From Calocera cornea HHB12733 (Eukaryota > Basidiomycota > Dacrymycetes > Dacrymycetales > Dacrymycetaceae): a stretch of 44,139 nt of DNA. Below are positions 1-11,084 of this stretch, piece by piece (the first letter of the stretch is position 1; the number at the start of each line of letters is the position of its first letter). The DNA lies in contig KV424119.1 in NCBI GenBank assembly GCA_001632435.1, forward strand, positions 1 through 44,139, written 5' to 3'. The notes under the pieces were generated by a model. That model was not told the DNA's origin. It saw only the letters and a program-made list of their open reading frames with translations, and ran no database searches. Position numbers and translations under genes: made by a program.

Positions 1-11
1 TCACTGAGACA

Positions 12-3000
12 GTGTCCACCAGGCTAGCTGCTGAGAAGAAGCTCTCAGAAAAAGAGAAGACTTTTGATGAGCTAGTACCCAGAGAATATCACATCTATCA
101 GGATGTGTTCTCCAAAGAAAGCTTTGAAGAACTACCAGAGCATAGGCCTTGGGACCATGCTATAGAACTCAAGCCTGGGATTGAACCCAGCAACTCAAAA
201 GTCTATCCCCTCTCACTGACAGAGCAGCAGGAGCTGGATCAGTTCTTGAAGGATAATCTGGCTTCAGGAAGGATCAGACCCTCTAAATCACCTATGGCCT
301 CTCCTGTCTTCTTTGTCAAAAAGAAGGATGGTAGGCTTAGGCTGGTCCAAGACTATAGGAAGCGGAATGAGATGACCATCAAGAACAGGTATCCCATCCC
401 TCTTGTCTCTGAGATGGTAAACAAGCTCAGAAAGGGTGTCTTCTTCACCAAGCTTGATGTTAGATGGGGATACAATAACATCAGGATCAAGGAAGGTGAT
501 GAATGGAAGGCAGCCTTAGAACCAATAGGGGACTGTATGAGCCCTTGGTCATGTTCTTTGGCTTGTGCAACAGCCCTAGCACCTTCCAACAGATGATGAA
601 TGACATCTTCAGAGATCTCATTGATGAGGGACATGTTATTGTCTATCTGGATGATATCCTCATCTTTCATCAAGGGCTGGAAGAGCACATCAACACAGTC
701 AAGAGGGTTCTTGAGGTGCTCAGCCAACACAAGCTCTACCTAAAAGCTGATAAGTGTGATTTCCATCAGCAACAGGTAGAATACTTGGGTTTCATTGTGG
801 GAAAAGGCCAGTTACAGATGGATCCTGTCAAGGTAGAAGGAGTCTCAGCCTGGCCTTCCCCCAACAATGTGACAGAGCTACAGTCCTTTGTGGGCTTCTG
901 TAACTTCTACAGAAGATTCATCAAGGACTTCTCTGATATTACCAGACCTCTCCATAACCTGACCAGAAAGGAGACTCCCTGGGCATGGGGTGTAGATCAA
1001 GAAAGAGCTTTCCAAGCATTAAAGAAAGCCATCACTTCTACCCCTGTCCTCATCTTTGCCCAAGATGACAAGCCATTCCAGGTAGAGGCTGATAGCTCAA
1101 ACTATGCCACTGGAGCAGTGCTGTCACAGCAAGGTGATGATGACAAGTGGCACCCCATTGCATTCATGTCAAAAAGTCTTTCTGAGACAGAGAGAAACTA
1201 TGACATACATGACAAAGAGTTGCTTGCCATCATCAGGGCACTAGAAGAGTGGAGACACTTTTTAGAGGGTGCAATGCATCCTTTCACTATCCTCACAGAC
1301 CACAAGAATCTGGAATACTTCAGGACAGCCAAGAAGCTGAATAGAAGACAAGCCAGGTGGTCTCTCCAACTGTCCAACTATGACTTCAGCCTGGTTCACA
1401 GACCTGGTAAGAGTTCTGGTAAACCAGATGCACTTTCCAGAAGGGCAGACCATGGACAAGGGGGGGAGGATAATGAGGATGTGATCCTCTTAAAGCCTGA
1501 ACTCTTCAAAGTTAGGGCTTTACAAAGAGGTCATGTGACTATCTCAGGAGAAGAGAGAGACCTATTGAGAGACATCAGAGCATGCAAGGAACTGGATGAA
1601 GCTGTTGTCAAAGCTCTAGAAGAACTCCAACACTCCCCAAACCAGTACCTTCTTAGAAGGGAGTGGAGTGAAGAGCAAGGCCTCATCCTATTCAAAGGCA
1701 AAGTTTATGTCCCCAAGGACCAAGGTCTCAGAACCAAAATAGTCCAAGTGCACCATGATTCACCCATAACAGGGCATCCTGGGAGGTGGAAGACTCTGGA
1801 GCTAGTTTCCAGGAACTACTGGTGGCCTGGCATCAGCAGATTTGTTGCCAGCTATGTGGCTACCTGTGATGCCTGCAATAGAACCAAAGTCTATCCCACC
1901 AAACCAGTGGGGCAATTACTGCCAAACAGAATCCCAAGCAGAAGATGGGAGCTGGTCACAGTTGATCTGATCACACAACTGCCTCTTAGCCAAGGCTATG
2001 ATGCTATCTTTGTGGTAATAGACAAATTGAGCAAGAGAGCTCATTTTGCACCCACACAGACAGAGGTTACCTCAGCTGGCATAGCCAGACTATTTAGAGA
2101 TAATGTCTGGAAGCATCATGGTCTGCCTGATGAGATTATCAGTGACAGAGGTTCTCAGTTCATCTCCCAGTTCACTAGAGAGCTTAATAGGCTCCTTGGC
2201 ATCAAGACCTCTGCATCCACTGCCTATCATCCACAGACTGATGGCCAGACAGAGAGAGTCAATCAAGAGATTGAGCAATTTCTGAGGCTGTTTGTCAACT
2301 ATAAACAAGATGATTGGGCAGAGTGGCTTCCTGTGGCTGAGTTTGCTTACAACAACAGAGTGCAAGCATCCACTAGACTTACACCCTTTATGGTGGATTC
2401 AGGACAAGACCCAAGGCTGGGTGTTGAACCTAGAAGGGAAACTAAGGTACAGGGAGTCACTGACTTTCTGTCCCTGCTTTCCTCACTCCAAGAAGAGTGC
2501 AAGGCAGCTCTTGAGCAAGCCCAGGCAGATATGGCAAGATTCTATGATGTCCACCATGGTAACACTCCTGTGTACCAAACTGGAGACAAAGTGTGGCTGG
2601 ATTCCAAGAATATCAAGACCACCAGGCCAGCTAAGAAATTGGATGACAAGTGGTTTGGACCCTTTAAGATATTGGAGCAAATCAACCCCAATGCTTACAG
2701 AATCCAATTGCCTTCCAATTTCAAAATCCATCCTGTATTCCATGTCAGCAAATTCAGACCATATAGGGAATCAGACCTGCCTGGTAGGAAGACATACTCC
2801 AAACCACCACCTGAAGTCCTGCCAGATGGAGAAGAGAGGTGGGAGGTAGAGAGCATAGAAGACAGCAAGTACAAGAATGGCAAGCTGTACTACCTCATCA
2901 AGTGGAGAGGTTACCCCTCATCAGAGAATACCTGGGAACCAGAACAGAATGTGGATGCTAAACCTGAGATCAGAGAGTTCTACAGGCTACACCCATCTGC

Positions 3001-3133
3001 TCCTAGAAGGATCTCTGCTCTCTCCTTTCAGAAGTTGAACTTCCACTCCTACTCCAACCTCACAGTTCTTCCCAAGCAAGTTTTGTTTGACTGGACTAAT
3101 GGCAAATTGTCTGGCAGACAATCACACTGTTAA
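12..3133 (+). pseudogene. Gypsy pol polyprotein (RT-RNase H-integrase-chromodomain), frameshifted
   Basis: Two overlapping frames (12-596 and 503-3133) make one pol gene. The switch is at about 515-519, where the conserved region after the first RT aspartate loses register; one base appears to be missing, so the copy is probably inactive. The upstream frame has the RT start (KLDVRWGYN). The downstream frame has the catalytic YLDD box (641-655), an RNase H domain with its acidic residues (about 1080-1300), the integrase zinc finger (HH..CxxC, about 1750-1880), the D,D(35)E core (VDLITQ, SDRGSQF, then the Glu in QTERVNQEIE) and a GPY-type module. A chromodomain follows (about 2845-2960, WEVESIED to IKWRGYPSSENTWEP). 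The chromodomain would steer integration to marked chromatin in this family. The gene is 5'-truncated by the window edge. Confidence 0.93.
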
Positions 3134-3297
3134 CTGGAAATCCTGCTTAGAACAGAAAATCAGACAACAGGGTGCCATTTTGTAGCCACATTTGTGACTA
3201 GTCAGAGTCATACAAGACAGATGAAGAAGAAAAGAAGAAGAAGCAGAAGAAGCATAGAGTGAAGTTTTCTTCACTTTACAAAGGAAATTACAGTACA

Positions 3298-3909
3298 TCA
3301 CTTGAAGAGGATTTCCTCCACTTCCTCCTGCTCCTCAGCCTCCAGCCTTGCCTTGACATCTTCCATCACCTGTTCCTTAAGCCTATCCCAAGCCTCTTCA
3401 AAGGTATCCATGAAGGAAGTGTAGGCTTGTTCAAGGACCTCATTCACAATTTCCTGAACATGATTGTTCTGGTCATTGTGATTGAGGTAGCTGATGCTGG
3501 CAGTCTCCATGTCCACATCCTCAGACTCAACAGAGTCCCTGGGGGTAGGAAGCTGCTCAGCCTGATCATCCCACTCCTCCTGCCCATAGCTAGAATCCAG
3601 GAAGGCAATCAGGGGCAGATTATGCTCCTTAGCTATCATTGCCTGGCTCATAGGGAAGAGATCATGCCCCACACTGACCAGAGGGATAGGAGGAGCCTCA
3701 TAGTCAGGATGCATCTTGCCCAGGATATTGAAGAGAGTAACATACTCTTCAAAGGACAAGTGCAGATCTTCAGTCTGGCCAGTCATAACATGATGACCCT
3801 GAATCCAGACAGGGGCAAGATCAGAGGGCCTTACATCACTGGGACCAGTGATGGGGAGGTGGTTGATCTCAGCTCTTAGGAACTCAGGGGGACTATAGGG
3901 GGCAGGCAT
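3298..3909 (-). CDS. Antisense ORF of the Gypsy element, 203 aa, unknown function
   Basis: An uninterrupted ATG-to-TGA frame on the strand opposite pol, lying wholly between the end of pol and the 3' LTR. I do not recognise a domain. The protein is acidic: residues 60-110 are mixed, residues 110-150 are rich in Asp, Glu and Ser, and the C-terminal 60 residues (EQAYTSFMDTFEEAWDR onward, then an EEQEEVEE run) look alpha-helical and may form a coiled coil. No transmembrane segment or zinc finger is seen. A TATA-like box (CATAAAAGG read on this strand, 4003-4011) lies about 95 bp before the start codon, which suggests separate transcription. Extra ORFs near the 3' LTR are known in some Gypsy lineages, but I cannot assign this one. 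It could also be a captured host gene. Confidence 0.6.
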   Translation of the reverse strand: MPAPYSPPEFLRAEINHLPITGPSDVRPSDLAPVWIQGHHVMTGQTEDLHLSFEEYVTLFNILGKMHPDYEAPPIPLVSVGHDLFPMSQAMIAKEHNLPLIAFLDSSYGQEEWDDQAEQLPTPRDSVESEDVDMETASISYLNHNDQNNHVQEIVNEVLEQAYTSFMDTFEEAWDRLKEQVMEDVKARLEAEEQEEVEEILFK

Positions 3910-4002
3910 GGCTACTAGCTAAGGACTAGCTATCTAGCTAAGGCTACTAAAGAGAGCAGGAAAGGACCTGTTCTGGGTCGAAAAAGCGACGCTTTCCTGC
4001 GG

Positions 4003-4011
4003 CCTTTTATG
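4003..4011 (-). promoter_or_regulatory. TATA-like box for the antisense ORF
   Basis: Read on the minus strand the motif is CATAAAAGG, about 95 bp upstream of the ATG at 3909. A start site about 30 bp downstream would leave a 5' leader of about 65 nt. This is inferred from motif and spacing only. Confidence 0.4.
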
Positions 4012-4178
4012 CCCTCAGTTCTCATTGCAAAGGGACAGTTGGGGGCTCAAAAGAACCATCACGACGTGATCTTTCCAATAAGCCCTGGATCAGCCAAAAC
4101 GGCCAAGAATTGAGTGAGATACAGGCTTATCTTGTCATGTGGTCACAAGAAGCTTCAATGAATGATGTCATTGACAGC

Positions 4179-4259
4179 TGTCTGACAAGCTTCAATACCT
4201 GTCAGACAAACTTCCATGTTGTCAAACAAGCTTCCATATTGTCAAATAGGGTTCAAGAC
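4179..4259 (+). repeat. Four 20-21-bp direct repeats upstream of the 3' LTR
   Basis: Four adjoining copies begin at about 4179, 4200, 4220 and 4240, each starting TGTC and sharing a core close to TGTCAGACAAGCTTCCATA. The second and third match best; the fourth has diverged. A further cluster of TGCACATGA-type repeats follows at about 4317-4362. Both lie between the antisense promoter and the polypurine tract, so they could be protein-binding sites. Confidence 0.7.
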
Positions 4260-4442
4260 ACAGTGGACAGCTGTCAACCCAGACCCACAGCAGACCCATG
4301 GTCTCCATCACCTGATTGCACATGACTGCACATGACTGGTCACATGCTTGCACATGATCAGTCACCTGCCACCCACCTAATATCATGCAATGATTGCACA
4401 CATCATGCATGTTGTGGACAACATCCTTAGAAGGGGGGGTGA

Positions 4443-4921
4443 TGTCAGGGTACAGCCATAGGCCACTTCTATTTTCCCTCTATCTCTGCACCTTCCCACT
4501 ACTAGGTTATGATGTCATAGCTGTGGAGCCTCTATGAGGCAAGGATGATATCATGAGGTGTCAGCTGTGACACTAGCACAGCATTACCATGATGTCATGG
4601 TCTGGACCCTAGGCCTGGACTCCCCAGTCATAAGAGGGTCACCTGTGATGTCAGAGTGATGCAATACATGACTCCCCCTCTGTCATCAGCCACAGCATCA
4701 TGACTCCACTTCTCTTTCCCCTGTGCACCCCTCTGTGTATAAGTAGTTAGCACTTCCTGTGTTCTGATCCTTCAGACTTGGTCTCTGAGGATCCTCCACA
4801 GGCATACTGTAGGACAATCCCAATTGTCATCAAGTCAACCATCCCTGCCCTGCCCTTGTTAGTGTGACTCTTCCCTTCCTGTCTAGGTAGCAGCCTTACC
4901 AGAAGCCTGTGTGCCCTCACA
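4443..4921 (+). repeat. 3' LTR of the first Gypsy element
   Basis: Begins TGTCAGGGTACAGCC directly after a polypurine tract and ends GTGTGCCCTCACA, the same ends as the two other LTRs in this window (18275 and 42996). The TG...CA termini fit the superfamily. A TATA box (TATAAG, 4738-4743) is followed about 30 bp later by a hairpin at 4766-4793: arms GATCCTTCAGA and TCTGAGGATC with loop CTTGGTC. The start could be 4440 (TGATGTCAGG) rather than 4443. Length is about 479 bp. Confidence 0.88.
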
Positions 4922-5309
4922 GGAAGATTGATGAGGTAGTCCAACGTTGGATCGATCAGCAAACCACAGACAAAGTTGTGCCTCAGCCTATAAACTATGG
5001 AGCCAAAACAAACACATTGCTGTTCCTTAACATGTTTGATGAAGATCAGTCCTTTGCTTTGATGGAAGATGCAAACAGCAATGATGAAGAAGGATCAGAC
5101 ATCATTGAAGATGTTGAGGAAAAACCACTTGTGTACAGCAACAATGACACACCCTTGTTATTGAAATTGGTTGAAGCACAGAGTCATAGAGGGCATTCAG
5201 TGGAAGGTTGCAAAGACACCAGAGTAGACTATGGAAAACACATCCTCACTACCAAAAGCAATGAGGTCAGAAGTTTCACGTATTGGAACATGGCATCCTA
5301 ATATGTTCA
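4922..5309. other. Flank between LTR and Helitron; open frame of unknown origin
   Basis: A plus-strand frame runs from inside the LTR to 5301 without an ATG that I trust (the frame begins within the LTR end). The predicted segment is acidic (residues 50-75 rich in Asp and Glu). It matches nothing I recognise. On the minus strand the Helitron helicase ends near 5310 and no coding similarity continues here. It may hold the Helitron 3' end, but I could not place a convincing terminal hairpin with CTRR. Confidence 0.3.
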
Positions 5310-8300
5310 GCAGATGCCTTACAATGAGTCACTTGACGAAATGGGTGAAACTGAATTGCTCTCCTGTGTGGTGAAAAGATCCGGCGGAAAGTTGCGTCAC
5401 AAGCAGATGCTGTTTCTTCCTTTGCTGTGTGATAGGACTACATATGCATTGAAGGGAGTGATGAATCCGGAAGGAGGGTTGCTGATATTGACTAAGACAT
5501 AAGGAATTGTTTGGCCTTGGGATTGATAATCAGTAAATGTGTATGCTGGAGTCATGGGCAACTGTGATCACACAACGGTAGTATCTTGACCACTGTTCAA
5601 CTGAAACTTGAACTTTTTTCAACACATTTGATTGGGATAACACCTTGTGGTAAGCCAGGCAGTTGTTTAGCTTTTGTTTGATTGAGCTTAACAAGCACAT
5701 ATTTTGGAGGAAACTTCAACACAACTTTGTTGGCCAAATCATTTTCGATGACCTTGTTTGGATTGAGACCAATGCCAATGATAGTACCTCTTGCACCATT
5801 AGCAACATGTAGATCCATGTGAACGTTGATCATAACCATGACTTCTAAACCAAGGGCCAGAGTAACATCCTGAGGAAGTCCAGCATGTTTGTTCCTGCTC
5901 CTACCTTTGCCTTTGTTTTGGGTAAGGATTTGATATTGCAGGGATGGAGATACATGTTCACCATTTACAGTATTGAGTGCACGTGCGACAAGCAGAGTCT
6001 GTTTAGTGATTAAACAATGCCAATGAACAGCAGCCTTGTTCCATTGTAGCTGTACGCAATGTTGTGAAGTTATCAGAACTGCTTTATTCCAAGGGGGAGA
6101 GTTGAAGTCTGTAGGAGGACATTGAGGATTGCCAATTGTGTGTTCTTTGAGCATTCCTATGTCGTCATGAGTACACAGACCATACCTAGATCAATGCAGA
6201 AAGCCTAACCAGAGGTTGTCTTGTATGCAACATTGCTCCTTCAGAACAATGACAGAAGTGAACTGTTTGTATATTTGTCTTCCTATCTTGTCTTCTTCAG
6301 AATCTTTGAGAGGATGTGTGGGGCAATACAGGGTAGATGTCAATTGTACAGCCACAGGAGGAAATTGATGAAAGTCTCCAGCAATGAGTACATTGATGCT
6401 GCCAAAAGGTATATTTGTTACAGTGTCCTTGTTTGCAGCCAGCTTAGCAACTGAGATAGATTTGGATAGCTTTGCAAGAAAAGCCTTGGAACACATTGAG
6501 ATCTCATCAATGATAAGATAGCAAGGGTGTTGGGATATATCGCTGTTGTTATTGGTTTGTCGATGAGCCGGAATCATAGTGATATGATGCAAAGTATACC
6601 CATCCACGAGAGAAGCAGCAATTCCTGTGTAAGCAGCTTTGATAAGAAAGTGCTGTTGGCCAGTCGACTTGAAGAGTTTGGTAATACTTTGTATTACTCT
6701 TGACTTTCCAGTACCTCCTTCACCGTACAGGATCATCAAGAGTTGATTTGGACAAGATCCACAGAAAGTGTTGTTGAAATGTCTTTTGACGATGTTGTAA
6801 GCTTTTTGCTGTGCCGGTTTCAATGACTGATAATCCATCGGATCAATTCCCTGACCAAGACCTGAGTCTTCTCCTAGCATTCAAGACTCTGGATTGCTGA
6901 GCAAGTTGTCCACTTGTTGTACAGTAGGAGCAATGAGTGTAGAGGAAGGGAAGTTCAGAGGTTCACAGTTTGCCATACCGGATGATTGGACATCAAGTAC
7001 AAGGGCTGATTCCCAGACAGATTGCATAGCGATGTTAGCACTGACAAAGTCGGGGCTTGAGAGGACACCGTTCATAGGTGACCAGGAGTGTAAGCCGGTT
7101 GGGAAAAGTCTTGCGGATTCACCAATCTGTACAGCTTGCCAACCAAAGGCCAGATCACGTTCAGGATGTTGAGATGCCTCCAATATCTTCCAATCTGTTT
7201 CTGACCAATGTTCCAAGTTGAATGATAAATAATTTGAACCATTGTCATCCATATCTGAGCCTGATGAGTCTAATGCATCATCATGCATAGAATGAATGGT
7301 GTTGCTCATATCAACCGCCTGCATTTGCTCGGTTATTGGTACTTGGCAATTGTAGAAATATTGCATGTTACTCATCATAGCCAATGCTTCTTCAGTGGTG
7401 GATGATTCAAAAGAAGAGAAACTTTGCTGAACAGTGGTATTGGGTAAGAGCAAGTCGGCAAGGGATCTCCATGGTTTGAACAATAATAGCATACTTGTGC
7501 AGTATAGTTCAAATTGGGATTTGTTGTTAGATTGAGGAGGCCATTTACCAACAAAGCTAGGAAGGGTATTGTGGTCCAAAGGGTGATGTACCCAACAACA
7601 AGAATCATGGAATTTGTAAGAACTGTTGTAAAGACTTCTCCTGTTCCTGGGACAACCAGAAGATGAGATAGAGACCTCTTCAAAGGTCTCTTCATAAGTA
7701 TTGACTATGAAGTTAACAAGGTTCCAACCTTCCAGATCAGCACCACAATGCATATACTGTTGAATCTGAGAGGTTTCCGAAGTTAAACCACCTGATGATT
7801 GTTGCTCAAGATAAACACTATCCTTCAAGGGCATTGATAAGAATATTACTCAGAAACTATGTACCAAAAAGACCTACATTGTTATCAGGAGCATTTCTTG
7901 ATGATGACTGATAGGTGTCATCAACGTTTGATGTCATGGTAGATGTGTGAGATGAACTGAGAAGGGAAGTTAGCATAAAATACAATAAAAGGAAAAGTAA
8001 ATATGCTTACCAGTGAAAATGAAGTTGAGGCCATACATTGCATAGAGCAGACTTAGCAGCCCCCCCATGGAAAGCAATGTAGTTATGTGATTGCAGAATG
8101 TCACCCCATCCCATGATATACATAACACATTACAAGGTGGATTTTTCTCGTTCTCTGTTTAAGACATTGAAACAGCAATAGAGAAGTAATCGATTCTGTT
8201 CCAATATGGATTGTAATTGAGAAGAGTCATCATAGTGATACTGGAGTTGGCTGGCAAGTAAACCAATCATGTTATGAAACTTGCCCTGTTTCTTGGCAGT

Positions 8301-8560
8301 GTAATTGGCGCTGTAGTATGCAAGATCTTTGGTGTCCTCACCATTCGTAAGGAGTTTGATGTCATGATTACATCTCATAGAGCAAGCAACAGAAGGATTC
8401 CAACTGTTAAGATAAGGGTGATGTCTGGTGACTTTCCATTCACTGCATTCTCTAACAGAAGGTTCATCAGCCAAGGGGAAAGGTGCTTGTTGTTTACAAG
8501 TCATCTTGCCACCTTTTGCTTCTTGAAGACAGGTGTCCGTGCTGCACTGGTGTAGTTGAA
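5310..8560 (-). pseudogene. Helitron PIF1-type helicase part, broken
   Basis: Coding similarity resumes at about 8560 (HQCSTDTC, then APFPLADEP and NHDIKLLTNGEDTKDLAYY) and runs to about 8012, where GTAAGC looks like a 5' splice site. From 7834 to 6881 comes a linker region. The helicase follows: Walker A GEGGTGKSR (about 6725), Walker B LIIDEISM (about 6510), motif AGDFHQFPPV (about 6370), then LPQDVTLALGLEVMVMINV (about 5870) and TDYQSQGQT (about 5540). The C-terminal block TPFNAYVVLSHSKGR ends near 5310. Breaks: in-frame TGA at about 6188, one A missing from a homopolymer at about 5615, TGA codons at about 5560 and about 5400. The helicase would unwind donor DNA; it is inactive here. Confidence 0.87.
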
Positions 8561-9102
8561 TGGTTCAAACAATTGAAAGTTTGGCGTTGTACAGTTCCCT
8601 TTGTCACTGTGGCCCAATTTTTTGCGTTCCGGCCTTCCGGAGATGCTGTACCAGAAGTCCGGACACCTTTCGGACTTGCCCTGGTTGGCCCTCCAGTCCG
8701 TGGACCAACTCCGGGCTGGCGGGGTTTATTCCGTATGGTTGTTCCGGTCACGGAACCCTCTCGGAATGGCGTATACGACGCAACACATTCGACGGATTCA
8801 CGGGCGAAGACTCTCTCTCATCGGATGGCCCTCAATTTACAAAAGGGACGATTGGAAAGGCGTCCTGTCAGTTGAGAGAGTCCCTTAGGTTGGGTGAAAT
8901 CAGCCCCTGGTGATGTACCCCATGAGATGGGATTCCGAAAGGTAAACATCGGGTTAGGCAGATAAAAGGCGGATTCTCCTTCTCCGAAGGGGGCCCCGGC
9001 TTCCGACATCTTCTCTTTACCATACTCCTCTACTCCCCCAGATCTCTTATCGTTCCCTACACTTTACAGTCTATTCCGGACATTCTAAACTAATTACACC
9101 TA

Positions 9103-9145
9103 ACGTAGATTATCACTTCGCGGATCAAAGCACTTTGCGGATCAC
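9103..9145 (+). repeat. Left terminal inverted repeat of the pogo-like element
   Basis: Contains two direct copies of a 14-bp motif, CACTTCGCGGATCA and CACTTTGCGGATCA, three bases apart. These are likely transposase binding sites. Confidence 0.9.
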
Positions 9146-9201
9146 TCTCACCGCCACCACCACCTATACGTACTGTTTTGCTCCATAGCTCTACCATAGC
9201 A

Positions 9202-10867
9202 ATGCCTACAACCTCTGAGGAAGCTCAGGTGCTTCTAGCCCTTCAGGCGCTCTACTCTAATTCGAAACTGTCCATCCGCGAGGCATCAAGGATCTATGAG
9301 GTCTCATATACAACACTCCAGGGCCGGAAGAATGGTCGACCTTCAAAGGCAGATAGGCGGAGCAAGCAGGCAATGCTCACTATTGCAGAGGAGAATGCAA
9401 TTGTCGAGTACATCCTCCAGCTGGATGCAAGAGGATTTTCACCACGGAGAGCAAGCCGATGTCCATGATATGGCTGATCTCCTGCTGGCCAAGCGCGGAG
9501 ATACAAGGGTTGGCCTGTCCTGGACCGACCACTTCATTAAACGACGATCCGAGCTCAATACACGGTTTTCCCGTGCATATGACTACCAGAGGGCCCGTCA
9601 AGAGCATCCTGCTATGCTACGAGCATGGTTTGAGCTGTTTGCCAATATGCGAGCAAAATATGGCATCCAAGATAGCGACTTGTACAACTTTGATGAAACC
9701 GGGTTTGCGATGGGCCTGATTCGAGCTGCAATTGTTGTCACCCGTTCCGATCGAGCCAAAAACCCAAAAGCAATCCAGCCTGGCAACCGAGAGTGGGCAA
9801 CAGCAATTTGCTGCATTGCAGCCGATGGCCACATCATCCCACCTTTCCTCTGCGTTCAGGGCCGCTTTCACCTTGCTACCTGGTATGCTGATGGTCTCAT
9901 ACAACCAAACTGGGTTATCAGAACGACCCCAAAGGGCTGGACAGACAATGCAACTGGTCTGGAATGGCTCCAACACTTCGATAAGCATACTCAAGCCCGT
10001 CAAGTGGGACAATGGCGCATGCTAGTCCTGGATGGGCATGAAAGCCATGTCAACGTCGAATTCAATCAATACTGCAAAGAACATCATATTGTTCCTATCT
10101 GTCTACCAGCACACTCCTCCCATCTGACCCAGCCGCTTGATATCAGCCTGTTCAGCCCATTGAAGCAAGCATATGGTACCCAGATCTCAAACCTCACTCG
10201 AACCAGCATCACACACATTACAAAGGTCGACTTCTTCCGTGCATTCCGTTCTGCATATCAGGCAGTCTTCACAGTACCAAATGTGAAGGGAGGCTTCCGA
10301 GGTGCTGGGCTTGTCCCATTCAATCCAGAGGCAGTGATATCCGGGCTGGATGTGCAGTTGCAGACACCCACACCTCCAGCAACACCGGAGCAACCACAGC
10401 AGCCCTGGATCTCGCAGACACCGAAGACCGCCCATGAAGCTATCTCTCAATCAACCCTCATCAAGGACCGGGTCTCAAGGCACCAAGGAAGCTCGCCCAC
10501 ATCCATTTTTGATTCAGTAGACCAATTGACAAAGGCTGCAGTCACAACAAACCATCGGCTCACTCTCCTGGAAAGTGAGGTCAAATCCCTCCGTGATGCA
10601 AATGCACTACTTTCAAAGCGACAGCGAACAAAGCGGACTCGATTACAGGATTCTGGACCTCTTACTGGAGAGCAGGCCAGCGCACTGCTAGCAGAGAAAG
10701 GTGTGGTTGAGCTGGACGAGCATGAGGTGGACCGAGGAGAGGGTTCTTCAAAAAGGCCAAAGTCAGGTTCTCGTCTCTGTGGAACTTGCCGAAAAGCTGG
10801 TCACAACACAAGAACATGTCTGGAGGCCATAGCAGTAGACAGCTCATCGGATCATAGCTCTGCTTAA
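9202..10867 (+). pseudogene. Pogo-family transposase, one frameshift
   Basis: Starts at ATG 9202. The first frame gives a psq/CENP-B-type helix-turn-helix (LSIREASRIYEVSYTTLQGR) up to the block LDARGFSPRR. The second frame takes over between about 9449 and 9462 and runs to the stop at 10867, so a single inserted base (or two lost) separates them. Then come the CENP-B-like DNA-binding half (about 9520-9620) and the DDE/DDD catalytic core: FDETGF (about 9690), LVLDGHESH (about 10025), QPLDISLF (about 10135). The third acid is Asp, as in pogo. A heptad-rich stretch (about 10510-10610) and a C-terminal CCHC knuckle (CGTCRKAGHNTRTC, about 10780-10820) follow. It would cut and paste the element; this copy is one base from an open frame. 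Confidence 0.9.
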
Positions 10868-10923
10868 AGAAATACATAGTTGTTGTCAAGTTACAGCGAG
10901 CAGACAATGCAGGGTGCAGAACG

Positions 10924-10966
10924 GTGATCTGCGAAGTGCTTTGATCCGCGAAGTGATAATCTACGT
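10924..10966 (-). repeat. Right terminal inverted repeat of the pogo-like element
   Basis: Reverse complement of the left repeat with two mismatches. It carries the same pair of 14-bp motifs, here CACTTCGCGGATCA and CACTTCGCAGATCA. Confidence 0.9.
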
Positions 10967-11084
10967 TATCCCGTTTGCTATTCCGACTCCGGAATACCCT
11001 TCCGGACCTGTGACGACTTCACGGAATACGACACCCTTGGATTGCCTATTCAGACGGACTCCGTACAGTCCTAAACTGAGTGGT

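Larger units (their letters stand above)
1..4921 (+). mobile_element. Ty3/Gypsy chromovirus LTR retrotransposon, 3' part
   Basis: The element enters the window inside pol and ends with its 3' LTR. Order seen: reverse transcriptase, RNase H, integrase, C-terminal chromodomain, an antisense ORF (3298-3909), 20-bp direct repeats (4179-4259), a polypurine tract (about 4429-4439, a run of G after AGAA) and the LTR (4443-4921). The 5' LTR, gag and protease are outside the window. The expected 5-bp target duplication on the right would be GGAAG (4922-4926); its partner cannot be seen. The integrase-plus-chromodomain layout places it among the chromoviruses. Only one break is seen in pol, so the insertion looks recent. 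Confidence 0.93.
9103..10966 (+). mobile_element. Pogo-like DNA transposon with 43-bp inverted repeats
   Basis: The ends are 43-bp terminal inverted repeats (9103-9145 and 10924-10966) that differ at two positions. Both begin ACGTAGATTATCACTTCGC. The flanking dinucleotide is TA on each side (9101-9102 and 10967-10968), the target duplication of the Tc1/mariner-pogo group. The single gene inside encodes a pogo-type transposase with one frameshift. Total length 1864 bp. The near identity of the repeats argues for a recent insertion, younger than the surrounding element and Helitron. Confidence 0.93.

Noticed and set aside
8483..8913. Several overlapping plus-strand frames of 95-130 codons
   Set aside because: They lie in the non-coding arm of the unclassified insertion, use non-ATG starts in part and have no family features.
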